From: JAAYAE01 sp963678395
Lineage (GTDB): Bacteria > Bacillota > Negativicutes > Acidaminococcales > Acidaminococcaceae
DNA: 64,000 bases
Assembly: GCA_963678395.1 (NCBI GenBank)
Contig: OY782827.1
Span: forward strand, 1,178,001 to 1,242,000
Direction of reading: 5' to 3'
Part shown: positions 36,305-47,125 of the stretch, in pieces
Position numbering within the stretch: the stretch's first letter is position 1
Layout: the number at the start of each line of letters is the position of its first letter
The notes under the pieces: model-generated
What the model was told of the DNA's origin: nothing
Seen by the model: only the letters and a program-made list of their open reading frames with translations
The model's database searches: none
Program-made: the position numbers and the translations under genes

Positions 36305-38500
36305 TTAAAATTCAAATTGTAACCCCAGGGTATATGTGCGGCCTGGAGCAGCATACCATAGATAATATTTTTTATCAAAAAGATTATTCACACTAAATGT
36401 TGCCGAAATTTTAGGCGTAATATCATATTTTGTGCCGAAATTAGCAATAGTAAACCCATCATAGGATAGATACACCCCAGAAACAGAACCAGGATCATTA
36501 CGGTCGCTAATATGCTCTATATCAAAATTTGTCGTCCATTTATCTTGATGATAGCGCACTCCTATATGAAAAATGTCTTGAGGATAACCATAAACTCTAT
36601 TACCACTACTATCTTCTACACTTTCCCATGTATAATTTAAGTAGCTTCCCCATTTTTTACTAAACTGATGCGTTAAATCAAATTCAGCACCAATACGTTT
36701 GGCCTTATCAATATTTTGATATTGCTTCTGTGTTACGCCAGCAACCTCTAATGTTTTTATCGCTATTAAATCATCCGTATCTGCATGATATAAACTTATG
36801 TTTAATTTTGTTTGCTTGCCAAAATTTTTCTTCATTCCCAATTCAAAAGTATTAGTTTTCTCCGGTTTTAAATCTGGATTGCCAATATAGCCATTGCCGT
36901 AATAATTATCATCTGTTCTATATAGTTTGTACAAAGATGGCGGATTAAAGGAATGTCCATAGGAAATCTAGTATATAGTAGACGCATCTTTTTCATACTC
37001 AAAAGATAGTTTTGGGCTTAATTCATTATAGGTAGCTTCCTCATATTTCGTCATTCCTATTGTTTTCCCCCAGAAATAACCATCATATTTTTTATAATGA
37101 TCAAATCTGACGCCACTATATAAGTTCCACTTATCAGACATCTTGTATTCATCTTGTACGAACAAAGCAATATTCATGTCTTTGCCACCAGTAATACTAT
37201 TAATACCTGTGACAGAGTTGTAATCATTCCACTGTGATAAACTGGCTCCTGTTCGTGTCATCTCATCATTTTGCCAACTACCACCTGTCACAACAGTGTG
37301 TCTAGTTGATTTATCCCATATTTTTTGGAAATCAACTTTATAAGATTTGCTAGGATATGAAGTATCATTTCCTGCTGTATTGCCAGCAAAATAACTACCT
37401 GTAGAATAACCACTATCTTTTACGTCAGTAAACCCAGCAGTAAATATAATTTTATTGTCTTCATCCGCGTATTTCAAGGAATGTACGTCTGTTGTACGAC
37501 GTTCCTTATAATCGGTAAATGCACTTTCAGAAAAATTGTACCATTTACCGGTTGGAAGCTGTACGCTGCCAACAAACAAAGGATTCCCTTCGGAATCATG
37601 TATATAAGTTTCTGGATTATCCGTCCAATATTTAAAGGTATCATGAGTATATGCATACGTTAGATTTTTATTTTCAGTAAAATCGTATTTTAGCTTAGTA
37701 TTATATGTATCGCTTTTACCTGCACCATCACCGACACTGCCAATAATATAACGAGGATTACCATTGGTTTTCTCACTCACAACAACTCCTGTACCAATAG
37801 TACCTGTCGCAGAACTGGAACCGCTTGCAGTAGTTGACGCGACCTTATTTTGAAAACCACCTGTTGAACGATGCTCATACCCCAAAGAATATGATAATTT
37901 ATCGGTAGGCTTTTGGCTAACAGTTACCCCTCGACGCCAGGTGTCATTGCTTCCATACAAAGTATTTACTCTTACCTTAATTTTTCCTCCTTCAGGCTCT
38001 TTAGATATAATATTGATAACGGCGCCCACTGCTCTTCCGCCATATAATGAAGAAGCAGCTCCACGAACAATTTCTATGCGTTCTATGGAATCGATAGGAA
38101 TCGCACTCCAAACTACTCCCCCATCATAGGCGTTATTCATGGGCATCCCATCATATAACACTAAAATATCTGAGTCGCTAAAACCACGTATATCTACTCC
38201 ACCGCTAGTATCAGCTATACCTTTGGGCCTATCGACAAATATACCCATACTATTTTTTAAAGCATCTGTAACTGTTATTACATTTTTTTCTTTAATTTCC
38301 GCTGCCGTTATAACCGTTACACTTGCCGGTACTTTTTGAGCGTCCTTCATCGTCCGCGTTGCCGTGACAACCATTTGCGCCAAGGTAAATTCTTCCAAAT
38401 TATTTTCTGCTGCAGCAACAGAGCTTCTGCCTAATAGCACGGTTGCTGTTAACATTGTTAATAAAATATTCTTACTTATATTTTTTTGTTGAGAGTTCAT
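36305..38500 (-). pseudogene. TonB-dependent outer-membrane receptor 1 with in-frame TAG
   Basis: 732 codons. A signal peptide precedes a TonB box-like segment (EEFTLAQMVVTATR), a plug domain (MGIFVDRPKGIADTSGGVDI, IERIEIVRGAASSLYGGRAV) and a 22-strand-type barrel ending in an aromatic residue (LGLQFEF). TAG at 36968-36970 interrupts DASTIY from ISYGHSFNPPSLYKLYR with no frame change. Without readthrough about 220 C-terminal residues and the barrel closure are lost. The RBS AAGGAAG is good. Ligand unknown; corrinoid, heme or siderophore are candidates from context. Confidence 0.9.
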
Positions 38501-38575
38501 TTTTCATCACTTCCTTTTTATTTTTAACTGCAATAAAAACGGTTATTATTCTGCACCAGTAAAAAGTATTTCATC

Positions 38576-39496
38576 CTAATCCGTAAATAAATCCGGATAG
38601 GCAATTTGAGCTATTTTATATACGCCATTAGCAATATATTGTGATGAACAACTTCTATATCTATCAGGCATAAAATATATCCTATTATTTTCAATAGCCT
38701 TTAATTTACCATAAGTCGCATCAGTTAAAATTTCCTGTTTTAACTTTTGAGCATCATTCTTAGGATTATGACTCCAAGTTGGCAATAAAAATATATCCGG
38801 ATTAATAGTAACAATGCTTTCTTTAGATAGTTTTTCTCCTCGTTTAAGTCCTATCTGTGCAGCCACATTTATTACCCCAGCATAATTGCAAATATTATCA
38901 AATAGGCCGCCCTTAGAGCCATATGCACCTTCATATGTAAAAGCTACTACCGTTTTTTTATAGATTATATTTTGAGTTTTAGTAGTTATTATCATTAAAT
39001 CCCTTCTCATTTTACTAATAATTTTTCGACCTTTTTCCTCTTCACCCACGGCAGCAGCAATGCCCTTTATTTTAGCTTCTATATCCATAATATTTGTCGC
39101 ACTTTTTACAACATAAACATTAATACCTAGTTCACGTAATGAAGTTGCAATTTCAGGTGGCCCAGCTTCAGGTACACAAACCAAATCGGGTTTTAATGCG
39201 TAAATTTTTTCCACATTAGTTCTTAAATTTAGTTTAACTTTAATAGCTTTTGCTTTTTGCACGACTGAAGATATTTGTTCATCTGCAGAATTAGTGGATA
39301 AAGCAATAATTCTACGTCGGTCAACCAAATCGAGTAAAATCTCATCACTACTTATATTTAAAGATATAATTCGCTGTGGTTTATTTTTACTAGTCATTTT
39401 ATTTATACTTTCTGCCCTACTGTCGTAGTTTTTACAACCTGTACAAATAACAAATAGCATTATTAAGACAAATAAAAAAACTTTTTTATAAACCAT
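38576..39496 (-). CDS. Periplasmic metal-chelate-binding lipoprotein (BtuF/FecB-like)
   Basis: 306 residues with lipobox FVICTGCKN and the class III binding-protein fold: QRIISLNISSDEILLDLVD, LKPDLVCVPEAGPPE, INPDIFLLPTW and a C-terminal YIANGVYKIAQIAYP. Such proteins bind cobalamin, heme or ferric siderophores. It lies between two TonB-dependent receptors. Intact, unlike its neighbours. Confidence 0.88.
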   Translation of the reverse strand: MVYKKVFLFVLIMLFVICTGCKNYDSRAESINKMTSKNKPQRIISLNISSDEILLDLVDRRRIIALSTNSADEQISSVVQKAKAIKVKLNLRTNVEKIYALKPDLVCVPEAGPPEIATSLRELGINVYVVKSATNIMDIEAKIKGIAAAVGEEEKGRKIISKMRRDLMIITTKTQNIIYKKTVVAFTYEGAYGSKGGLFDNICNYAGVINVAAQIGLKRGEKLSKESIVTINPDIFLLPTWSHNPKNDAQKLKQEILTDATYGKLKAIENNRIYFMPDRYRSCSSQYIANGVYKIAQIAYPDLFTD

Positions 39497-39512
39497 TTAA
39501 TCACTCCTTAGT

Positions 39513-39551
39513 AAACAAGAACTCATAAGCACAACTTATGAGTTCTTGTTT
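39513..39551 (-). terminator. Hairpin between receptor 2 and the binding protein
   Basis: Perfect 17-bp arms (AAACAAGAACTCATAAG and complement), 5-nt loop, with the T-rich arm ending at TTTACT; likely an intrinsic terminator for receptor 2. Confidence 0.7.
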
Positions 39552-39556
39552 TATTT

Positions 39557-41536
39557 TTAGAAGTTATATTCATACCCTACCATGAAATTGCGTCCTAAGT
39601 TATAAAATGATGACGTAGCCGTAGTTGTTATATCTTTTCTATCTAATATATTATCTACATTTAGATAAATACGGCTATTCTTTTGCGGCTTGTAGGAAAT
39701 GTTTAAACTTGTAAATAAGTATGGTTTCATACTATCTGCTGCGTCCACATCCCTTGTTCTTTTTCCTAAGAAGGTTGCATTTACCGCCCCATTCCACTTA
39801 TCCTTTGTATAAGTTAATCCCCCAGTAAGTTGGATTCTTCCGTAATAATCCCGCCACCTGGGTCTAGTGGTGTCACCATATTCAGTAGTTGTAGAATATT
39901 TTTGCGGGTTGCTATACGAAACACTCCAATTTCCATTTAAATGTTCGTCCATCTTAATTTGGCAAGAGAGCTCTATACCAGTATTTTTTACATCCTCATT
40001 GGTATAATAAACGCCCTCTTTTCCCCATTTGGATTCAATACTATTTTTAATCTTATAATTGTATAAAGCTAGCCGCCACGCATGATTATTAATATTTTTC
40101 TTTAAACCAATTTCGTAATGATTGCCTTCTTGTGGTTTTAAATCCCCTGTTCCAATGATATTTCCAGAACCAAAAATTTGTGTGAATGTTGGCATCATAA
40201 ATGACTGTCCTGCCTTAGCATAAACACTGGTGTCTGTATCTATTTTGTACAAATAAGTCATTTCTGGGGTAAATTTGCTGTAATTTTGGCCAGAAAATTC
40301 TTCGGCTTCTGAGCCCTCTGTCCAAGTTTCGCGAGCACTAAAGGTTACATTTGAAGCTGCATTAAGCACATAATCATATTAGCCATAAACTGAATACATA
40401 TTACGTTTGAAATCGCTGTTACTGGTTGCAATTTTGTTATATGACAACGTAAGGTTGTTTTGGATATATTCACAATTATCCTTTTGCACATTAAAACCTA
40501 ATATTGCCAAATTTTTATTGAGTTTCCAATTTTTTTGTACATCTAAAGCAACGGTCTTATCGTTATACCCCTTATTTTCTATGCTTGCCAGCTCTGGATA
40601 ATATGTAGAGCCCGATTTTTTATTAGATTTACTATAATTATTTTGCTTCCGCTCAGTATAAGATAATATGGCTTTAACATCTTTGTTATCAAAATGCAGT
40701 TGTGTCATATTTTCTTTTACTGTATAGGTAACATTCTTATTTACAGCATTATTTTGAGGTTGATATTTATAAACATAGTGTGCATTACTTTGATTATAAG
40801 TATGTGTCAAGTAAAGTTCATCATTGAAATTATACCGGGCATTAAAATTATTATGTTCATTACGAATTACATTATAAAAATTGCCAACAGGTTTGCCCCC
40901 CACTGGGTCAGAAATATTATCCACCTTGCCAAGTTTATCGTAAGCATAGCTAAAACCTAATTTTCCTGCCTGCAAATTAACGTCATGGCTTTGTTGCCCA
41001 TAATTTCCCCAACCAGTACTAACACTATTATTACGTTTTCCTTTGGTTATAATGTTAATAACACCGCCGGTAGCCTCGGAACCATAAAGTACAGACCCAC
41101 CTCCGCGCACTATTTCCACTTTGTCAACTAATTCAATAGGAATATTGTCAAGATTATAATGACCACTTTGGTTAAGCGGTACACCATCAATCAAAACTAA
41201 AGTCCCTTTTTCAACACCACGAATAACGATTTTACTATTCATTGTGCCTTGAGATATACCTTTAGGTCCCTGTGCTTGATAGGAAATACCTGTAGCAAAT
41301 TTAAGTGCTTCTTGAAGATTTATAGCACCCGTAGCAACTAACTTCTTGTTAGTTAATACTTCAACAGCAGCAGGTGTGTCTAAATCGCTTTTTTCTACTC
41401 TTTGCGCCGTAACCATCATAGGATCAAGTTCATACTCAACAATTTCATTTTCTGCTGCTAATGCCGTACCGCCTAGCAAGCCAATCCCCACTATTGCCAT
41501 TATCATCAAAGAATTAATCTTTCTCTTCCTTTGCAT
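39557..41536 (-). pseudogene. TonB-dependent outer-membrane receptor 2 with in-frame TAA
   Basis: 660 codons. Signal peptide, TonB box region (EYELDPMMVTAQR), plug (PAAVEVLTNKKLVATGAIN, VEIVRGGGSVLYGSEATGG) and barrel ending FMVGYEYNF are present. A TAA at 40379-40381 separates MYSVYG from YDYVLNAASNVTFSARETW in the same frame; CAA to TAA would explain it. The truncated protein would lack about 270 C-terminal residues. It belongs to the CirA/BtuB-like group by its plug sequence. Confidence 0.9.
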
Positions 41537-41620
41537 TATTATTGCAACCCCTTTTCTTTACTTAAATTAGTGTTTTATTTAAATAATAGGTTAACCTTCC
41601 CCTGATTATCCTACGTGCAT

Positions 41621-41669
41621 AATTAGCAACTACACTAATCACCAAAAAGCATTAGTTTAGTTGCTAATT
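41621..41669. repeat. 19-bp inverted repeat between receptors 3 and 2
   Basis: Arms AATTAGCAACTACACTAAT and a near-perfect complement (one mismatch) with an 11-nt loop; no clear T-run, so an mRNA-stabilising role is as likely as termination. Confidence 0.6.
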
Positions 41670-41675
41670 TAATTG

Positions 41676-43335
41676 CTAAAATTTATATGTATAACTCAGC
41701 AAGAAATTAATTGGTGTGGAAAGATACATACTACCTGAATGACTAAGGTTATCTGAACGATCAAGTACATTATCAATAGTCAATGTAATATCCGATTTTT
41801 TATCAGGACTATATACCGTGTTTAATGTAGTCAATAAATATGGCTTCATATCATATGATTCTGCAGAACTCGGCGTTGCTACCCTAGCTGCCAAATAAGA
41901 ACCTGTTAAAGAAGAACTCCATTTATCTTTTTTATAAGTAACGCCACCTGTTAATTGTATGCGCCCAAAGTTACGATCCCAATAACCTTTTTTTCGCTTT
42001 TAGCTTGAGGATTTTGGAAAGTTACACCGTAATTATATGACATGGGACCGCTGGTATTTATATCACAAGAAAGCTCAATACCTGTATTTTTGAAATCTTC
42101 ATTTACGTATTGATATTCCGAACTTGTTGAATTCCATTTAGCTGTAATATTATCTTCAATATTGGTATGGAAGATAGCCGCTTTCCAATTATGTTTACCT
42201 GCTATTTTTTTCCAACCCATTTCATAATTTATGCCCGTTTATAGTTTTCATTTTGGTAAGTTCCACCTAAAATAACTTTTGCTTTATTGCTAACTCGCCA
42301 ATTTTTTTGCACATCAGCACCATAAGTGGTATTTTTTTCCCTGGTATTATATAAACTTGTTAATTTCGCTCCTTTAGACGTAATATAAGTTGGACCTTCT
42401 GATTCCACAGTACCTGTATTTAAATAGGCACTAGCTTTAATATTGTGATCATTGTAATTAACCTGTGCTACATGCTGCTTAGTTGTGTATTCACGGTCAT
42501 TGAACTGATCGCCAACTTCAACGCCTGAGGTAGTACTTGTAATACTAGAAACATAACGCAAATAATTAGCTTTTGTTTCATAGTAGTTATACATGAAATT
42601 TAGATTATCATTAACATTATAATTCAACCCCATGTTTTGCTTCTCTACATCTTTTACATCAGTACGGGTTTCTCCTTTAAGTTTTGTATAGTTAACACTG
42701 CTATAGCCAAGACCCTCAACCGTATTAGGAAATTTCTCTAAGCTAGCAGTAATTCCCAGCTTTTCGTTACCTACGTTAGTATTATAGTATTGTTGCCCAT
42801 AATTTCCAAAACCTACTGTAGCCGTATTACTAGCACCTTTTTTAGTGATTATATTAATAACCCCGGCCATTGCTTCGCTACCATATAATACTGATCCTCC
42901 GCCTTTTACAATTTCAATACGTTCAATACTGTCAGCTGGAATAGCGTCTAAATTGTATTTTCCCCGCCAAGATACCGGATTACCATTAACCATAACCAAC
43001 GTCCCATTATCCACTCCACGAATATTGGCTTCATTAATCATAGTTCCCATAGAAGCTCCCAATGGACCAAAAGACTTATAGGCCATACCATTAGTTTTTT
43101 CAAGCGCAGCAGCCGCAGTCTTGGCACCCATTTCTTTTATTTTTTTGCTAGTGATAATTACTGTGGACGCAGGAACATCAACATCTTTTTTTTCATACCT
43201 AGTGGCTGTTACAATCATTTGATCCAAAGAATACTCAGTAACTTTTTTTCCTTGTGCCCTAGCAGTTCCTCCCACCATTACAGATCCTGTGATTATCATG
43301 GCCATTAAAACACTAATCTTTTTCCTTTTTTGCAT
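41676..43335 (-). pseudogene. TonB-dependent outer-membrane receptor 3, internal deletion and frameshift
   Basis: Intact N-terminal 368 residues: signal peptide, TonB box region (EYSLDQMIVTATR), plug with GMAYKSFGPLGASMG and IERIEIVKGGGSVLYGSEAM. After NENYKRA a deletion joins the frame out of phase to NYEMGWKKIAGKHNW, with roughly 100-150 barrel residues absent. A second lesion in an A7 run (41988-41994) shifts the frame before YWDRNFGRIQLTGG. The last 72 residues (LLSYTYKF end) remain. Directly downstream of a cobalamin riboswitch, so the ligand was probably a corrinoid. Confidence 0.9.
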
Positions 43336-43445
43336 CTTACCTACCCCTTTGCAAAATAATTATATATATTATTCATAGTTCTTTCCGATACCCTATCTTT
43401 CAAGGTCGTATCATACATAAAACTATAAAAATACCAAAAATAATA

Positions 43446-43474
43446 GACCTTTTCGCAAAAAAACCGAAAAGGTC
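43446..43474 (-). terminator. Terminator downstream of cobalamin riboswitch 1
   Basis: GACCTTTTCG / CGAAAAGGTC stem followed on the minus strand by TATTATTTTT. It lies between the riboswitch and the receptor 3 gene and is a good candidate for the regulated terminator. Confidence 0.8.
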
Positions 43475-43499
43475 CAGAATAATCATATAGATTACTTTG

Positions 43500-43640
43500 A
43501 ATGCTCCGTCTCTCGCAGATTCACCCGTATAATAAATAAGCAGTAATCTGACTTAAGCATATAAATGCTACCACAGTGGCGTGACCGTATCGGAATTTAA
43601 CCGATTTCCCTATTAAGCTCTTTAAAGCACTTAGATATTT
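43500..43640 (-). promoter_or_regulatory. Cobalamin riboswitch 1 (upstream of receptor 3)
   Basis: On the minus strand the conserved B12-element blocks appear in order: AATAGGGAAATCGG, TTCCGATACGG, the hallmark GGTCACGCCACTGTGG (43571-43586) and AAGTCAGATTACTGC, then CTGCGAGAGACGGAG. It sits in the gap between tonB and the receptor and is followed by an intrinsic terminator, so cobalamin should repress the receptor. Confidence 0.92.
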
Positions 43641-43663
43641 ATTGAATTTTCAAAATTATAAGA

Positions 43664-44392
43664 TTAACGCAATCTAAAAGTAACCGGTATGCTCACATAA
43701 CAACGAACAGCCCTGCCGCGTTCATCTTTGGCTGGTGTAAAACCCCATTGCCCTGCCGCATCAACTGCTGCTGAATCCAAAAGGTCAGAACCTGATGATT
43801 GAGAAATACCCACGGATTCTACTGACCCATCTGCGCTAACTAACAAGCGTACACGTGTTGTACCTTCAACTTCATTTTTTCTGGCTGCTGAGGGATATGT
43901 TGGTTCTACTCTTGCTATTAAACGTGGTGGTACCACAGGGGATCCAGCTCCTTGCTCATCGCCTTGCCCGGTTCCTTGCCCATTACCATCACCACCACCA
44001 TTACCAATGCCACTTCCTCCGCTGCCATTACCTTCGCTAGTAGTATTAGATGACCCTGTAGCAGTACTGGTGTTTTGCTCTTGTTGTTGAACATTTTCTT
44101 CAGCAGGTGGTAAGATTTCTTCTTGTATATTTTCTTTTTTTTCCACTATATCGTCCAGTAAATTTTTTAGCTTTTCTTGCTTTGCTTCTATCTTAGGGTT
44201 AGCAACCGTTATTTTTCCGCCAGACTGTTTTCCCCCACCACCGCTAACTAAACTTACTTCGAGACTTTTATCAGTCGTTTTAGGTATAGATGCAACATAT
44301 AAGTTCAGCGATATTCCCAAAAAAATTAATACTAAAATATGAAAAAATACCGAGCCCAAAAATCCAGTCTTAAAACGCTTGGATTTCTTCAT
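43664..44392 (-). CDS. tonB: TonB energy-transducing protein
   Basis: 242 residues: N-terminal membrane anchor (about 12-34), a coiled or charged segment, a Gly/Asn-rich flexible linker (about 115-150) instead of the usual Pro-rich one, and a C-terminal TonB domain (PRLIARVEPTYPSAARKNEV, GFTPAKDERGRAV). It spans the periplasm to energise the outer-membrane receptors. Its start overlaps the exbD stop (ATGA). Intact. Confidence 0.93.
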   Translation of the reverse strand: MKKSKRFKTGFLGSVFFHILVLIFLGISLNLYVASIPKTTDKSLEVSLVSGGGGKQSGGKITVANPKIEAKQEKLKNLLDDIVEKKENIQEEILPPAEENVQQQEQNTSTATGSSNTTSEGNGSGGSGIGNGGGDGNGQGTGQGDEQGAGSPVVPPRLIARVEPTYPSAARKNEVEGTTRVRLLVSADGSVESVGISQSSGSDLLDSAAVDAAGQWGFTPAKDERGRAVRCYVSIPVTFRLR

Positions 44393-44805
44393 TTATTATC
44401 ACCAACATCTGTTGCCAAGCCAACTCGCGTAACATTTACCGCTTTTAGTTTATCCAACAAAGCTATGATTTTGTTATAGTTGACATCTTTATCACCACGA
44501 ATAATTACCGCAAAATTCGGATTGCGTTTTTGTTCTATGGACGCCTGCATGACCAAAGCTGCAACATCAGCCTGTTTGTCATCTAACCAAACCGAACCAT
44601 CTGCTTTTACCGTTATATTAAAATTTGCTTGAGTTTCTGAAACCGAATTTCTGGCCACAGGCATTTTAATGGGAATTGTTTTAACTTCGCTCATATACAT
44701 AGTGCTAAGAATGAAAAATACCAATAGCAAAAAAATCATATCTATCATTGGACTCAACATCATTTCTGGTGCCTTCGTCGTATTTCTTTTCTTTAATTTA
44801 ATCAT
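44389..44805 (-). CDS. exbD: ExbD biopolymer transport protein
   Basis: 138 residues with the family pattern: MLSPMIDMIFLLLVFFILST forms the single transmembrane helix with the essential aspartate, followed by a periplasmic domain (VIIRGDKDVNYNKIIALLD). Works with ExbB as the proton-driven motor for TonB. 30 bp after exbB. Intact. Confidence 0.95.
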   Translation of the reverse strand: MIKLKKRNTTKAPEMMLSPMIDMIFLLLVFFILSTMYMSEVKTIPIKMPVARNSVSETQANFNITVKADGSVWLDDKQADVAALVMQASIEQKRNPNFAVIIRGDKDVNYNKIIALLDKLKAVNVTRVGLATDVGDNK

Positions 44806-44835
44806 AACGTCAGTTCCTTCCGCTTTATAAAAGTA

Positions 44836-45456
44836 TTATCTCCAACGTTCGCCGGTTGCATCAATAATTGCATTTGTAGATTCTTCAATATCTATAGTCA
44901 TACGCTTTAATTTTTGTCCAAAATATGTGTGAATACAAATAGCAACTACAGAAATACATAAGCCAAAAACCGTTGTAATTAAGGCCTCACCGATACCTGC
45001 GGTAACAGCTAAAGGATTAGATGCGCGCAAGTCCAATGCATTAAAGGAACTAATCATTCCCGTGATTGTGCCCAACAGTCCAAGAATTGGTGATAACATA
45101 ATTATAACACCCAAATACGGTAAATATTGCTCCAAACGATCTAAGGCTCTTTCTGCATAATTACTGGCAAAAGTCTCTATTCTTTCCGGCTTTTCCATTC
45201 CTCTGTCCATAGCAGCTTTGGCAACTTTAGCTGCTTCACCTTTACTATTAACAGTTAACACATATGCATCATCCCATTTTTTTTCATCCAAAAGTTGCAT
45301 AAGATTTTCGGCAAATTCTTCACCTGAATCAGCATTATGATAATATATGAAACGCTCTATGCCGATCATTATAGCTGCTAAGGAACAAAGCAGCAATGGG
45401 TACATAACAACCCCACCCTTTTGAAAATATGAAATACTTGCCTCAATAAATCCCAT
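44836..45456 (-). CDS. exbB: ExbB biopolymer transport protein
   Basis: 206 residues with three transmembrane segments. GVIIMLSPILGLLGTITGMI and AGIGEALITTVFGLCISVVA are the conserved MotA/TolQ/ExbB helices. The ATG at 45456 follows TTAGGAGG; an in-frame ATG at 45537 lies in the riboswitch terminator and is rejected. First gene of exbB-exbD-tonB, under cobalamin riboswitch 2. Confidence 0.94.
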   Translation of the reverse strand: MGFIEASISYFQKGGVVMYPLLLCSLAAIMIGIERFIYYHNADSGEEFAENLMQLLDEKKWDDAYVLTVNSKGEAAKVAKAAMDRGMEKPERIETFASNYAERALDRLEQYLPYLGVIIMLSPILGLLGTITGMISSFNALDLRASNPLAVTAGIGEALITTVFGLCISVVAICIHTYFGQKLKRMTIDIEESTNAIIDATGERWR

Positions 45457-45486
45457 CTTATTGCCTCCTAAATTATTGTTTTGATA

Positions 45487-45525
45487 TAAAAAAAATAAGC
45501 CCTTCTCGCTCAAAAGAAAAAAGGC
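45487..45525 (-). terminator. Terminator of cobalamin riboswitch 2
   Basis: On the minus strand GCCTTTTTTC pairs with GAGAAGGGC around a short loop and is followed by TTATTTTTTTT, just before the exbB RBS. It fits a riboswitch-controlled intrinsic terminator. Confidence 0.75.
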
Positions 45526-45554
45526 CAACGCAATCAAATAATTGATTGCACTGA

Positions 45555-45690
45555 ATCCTCCGTCTCTCGCGGATATTTCAGTCTTGTAATTAAGTAGGTA
45601 TCTGACTTAAGCACCGAAGTACTATCACAGTGGCGTGACCGTGTCGGATTTTTACCGACTTCCCCAATTAAGCTTTTAAACACACTTAAT
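45555..45690 (-). promoter_or_regulatory. Cobalamin riboswitch 2 (upstream of exbB)
   Basis: Minus strand: TTGGGGAAGTCGGT, ATCCGACACGGTCACGCC and ACTGTGATAG, then AAGTCAGATACCT and CGCGAGAGACGGAGG. These are the ordered conserved blocks of the B12 element. It places the TonB energising system under cobalamin control. Confidence 0.92.
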
Positions 45691-45712
45691 TAACTATTAA
45701 ATTCTAAGAATA

Positions 45713-45742
45713 ATTATAACACCGTGCGGTGGCTTCCGTCAA
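45713..45742 (-). promoter_or_regulatory. Promoter of exbB-exbD-tonB
   Basis: Minus-strand TTGACG, 18 bp, TATAAT, about 25 bp upstream of the riboswitch 5' end. Confidence 0.75.
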
Positions 45743-45920
45743 TAAGTAATCAGTACTATTTAAGCTTTTAAACAATATGACTCATTAGGCTATTTCATTT
45801 ATTTTTTGTCTTAAATATTAATTGATGTGTTATATTCTTTAGGAAATATTTCATAAAAAAGTATGCATTTAAGTAAATTCGTGTATAATAAAATATAAAA
45901 TAAGATTAGTTGGTGATTAT

Positions 45921-46740
45921 ATGTCAAAAGAAAAGAATTTCACAATTGGCGAATTTGCTCATCTTTTTGGTATTTCGAAGCAAACATTATTTTACTATGA
46001 AAGAAATAATATTTTTCTACCCCAAATAATTGCCGCTAACGGCTATCGTTACTATACTCTGGAACAATACTATATTTTTGAAATAATTTTAACTTTGCGT
46101 AAATTAGGCATTCCACTAAAAACAATTAACAACTATGTTGCACACCGCAGTTCCCATGAATTAGAAAAACTAATTGATGAAAAAATACTGGAATATGATT
46201 TGCAAATAGAACTTTTAAAACAAAATATGCATAATCTTAGTAAACGCTATGAAAGATTAAAATTATCAGACCAAATTGTTGAAAAAAACGTTTTCTATCG
46301 AAGAATGTTTAAAAGAATACTATGTATCCACACCTTTAGATAGCAATAAAACCATGAAAGAACAAATTACAATTATTGCCGCACACAACAGCCCTTTTAC
46401 TACTAATGAAATTTTTACAGAACACATAACTGGCTATATATTCACCCAAGAAAATTTTGCAAAAGAAACTATCGCCTTCGCCGATTACGTTTATACAAGA
46501 ATTAATTATGCTGAGGAGTATTCCCATAGTCACATTAAACCTCAAGGTAAATATGCCGTATTGCTTACACCTGATGCTGGTCATCAAAAATATAAATTCC
46601 TTATAAAAGACTTGTTAGTATTTATAAGAGAAAATAATCTAACTGCTATTGGTGACTGTTATATTTCTCAACTGCAAAATTATTGGACAACCTCTAAACC
46701 TAAAGAATATATTGCTAAATTGGAGATTCAAGTAAAATAA
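45921..46740 (+). pseudogene. MerR-family regulator with GyrI/BmrR-like ligand domain, frameshifted
   Basis: An N-terminal MerR helix-turn-helix (FTIGEFAHLFGISKQTLFYY, GYRYYTLEQYYIFEI) and long coiled coil are followed by an A7 run (46282-46288) that holds one A too many. The other frame continues KTFSIEECLKEYYVSTPLD and a C-terminal effector domain (about 150 residues, GKYAVLLTPDAGH) to 46740. The complete protein of about 272 residues resembles BmrR/TipAL-type regulators that sense small molecules. It is convergent with the small repeat protein, whose promoter carries a MerR-type operator. Confidence 0.87.
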
Positions 46741-46743
46741 CGC

Positions 46744-47046
46744 CTATTTGTGGCAATGACCTTCGCCCTTTGACTCCAAAACTTTTCTAAAAACTTCATG
46801 TGCTTCTTCTGAAGATTTACCGGCAGCAAGAGCTAGTTTGGCATGCTTTACAGCGCTAGCATATTTTTTATGTGCTTCATCTGTTGGTAAATTATCAAGA
46901 TCATAGTTCATTACTTTGTTGAAAATTTCATGAATTTCTTTTGAAGATTTGCCTGCCATCTTTGCCGCTTCCACATGTTTCATCGCCATTTTATAACGAT
47001 ATTCAGCATGCGGGGTCTTGGGTAATTTATACCTTGGATGTGTCAT
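46744..47046 (-). CDS. Small protein with two internal helical repeats
   Basis: 100 residues made of two related units of about 30 residues, each with KH..., AGKSS(K/E)E.HE(I/V)F.KV (residues about 17-46 and 62-91), and a C-terminal GHCHK that could bind metal. No signal peptide. I do not recognise a family. It has its own MerR-type promoter and a GAGGTGAT RBS, and lies downstream of the CobN/NifHDK-like operon on the same strand. Confidence 0.75.
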   Translation of the reverse strand: MTHPRYKLPKTPHAEYRYKMAMKHVEAAKMAGKSSKEIHEIFNKVMNYDLDNLPTDEAHKKYASAVKHAKLALAAGKSSEEAHEVFRKVLESKGEGHCHK

Positions 47047-47088
47047 AATATCACCTCGTAAAATTATTGGTTGGCCTAACCTAATTCC

Positions 47089-47119
47089 ATAATAAACTAT
47101 ATACCCAGTAGAGAGTCAA
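47089..47119 (-). promoter_or_regulatory. MerR-type promoter/operator with 19-bp spacer
   Basis: Minus-strand TTGACT and TATTAT are separated by 19 bp, the overlong spacer typical of MerR-activated promoters. A dyad ACTCTCTAC-TGG-GTATATAGT (7 of 9 positions matching) is centred in the spacer. It drives the small repeat protein; the MerR-family gene next door is the obvious candidate regulator. Confidence 0.75.
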
Positions 47120-47125
47120 CACTTT

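Noticed and set aside
36305..43335. CRISPR or other repeat array among the receptor genes
   Set aside because: Similarities between these genes are paralogous receptor coding sequence, not short regular repeats with spacers.
44900..45540. Extra N-terminal residues on ExbB from the ATG at 45537
   Set aside because: That stretch encodes the riboswitch terminator hairpin and T-run; the ATG at 45456 has a proper AGGAGG site.
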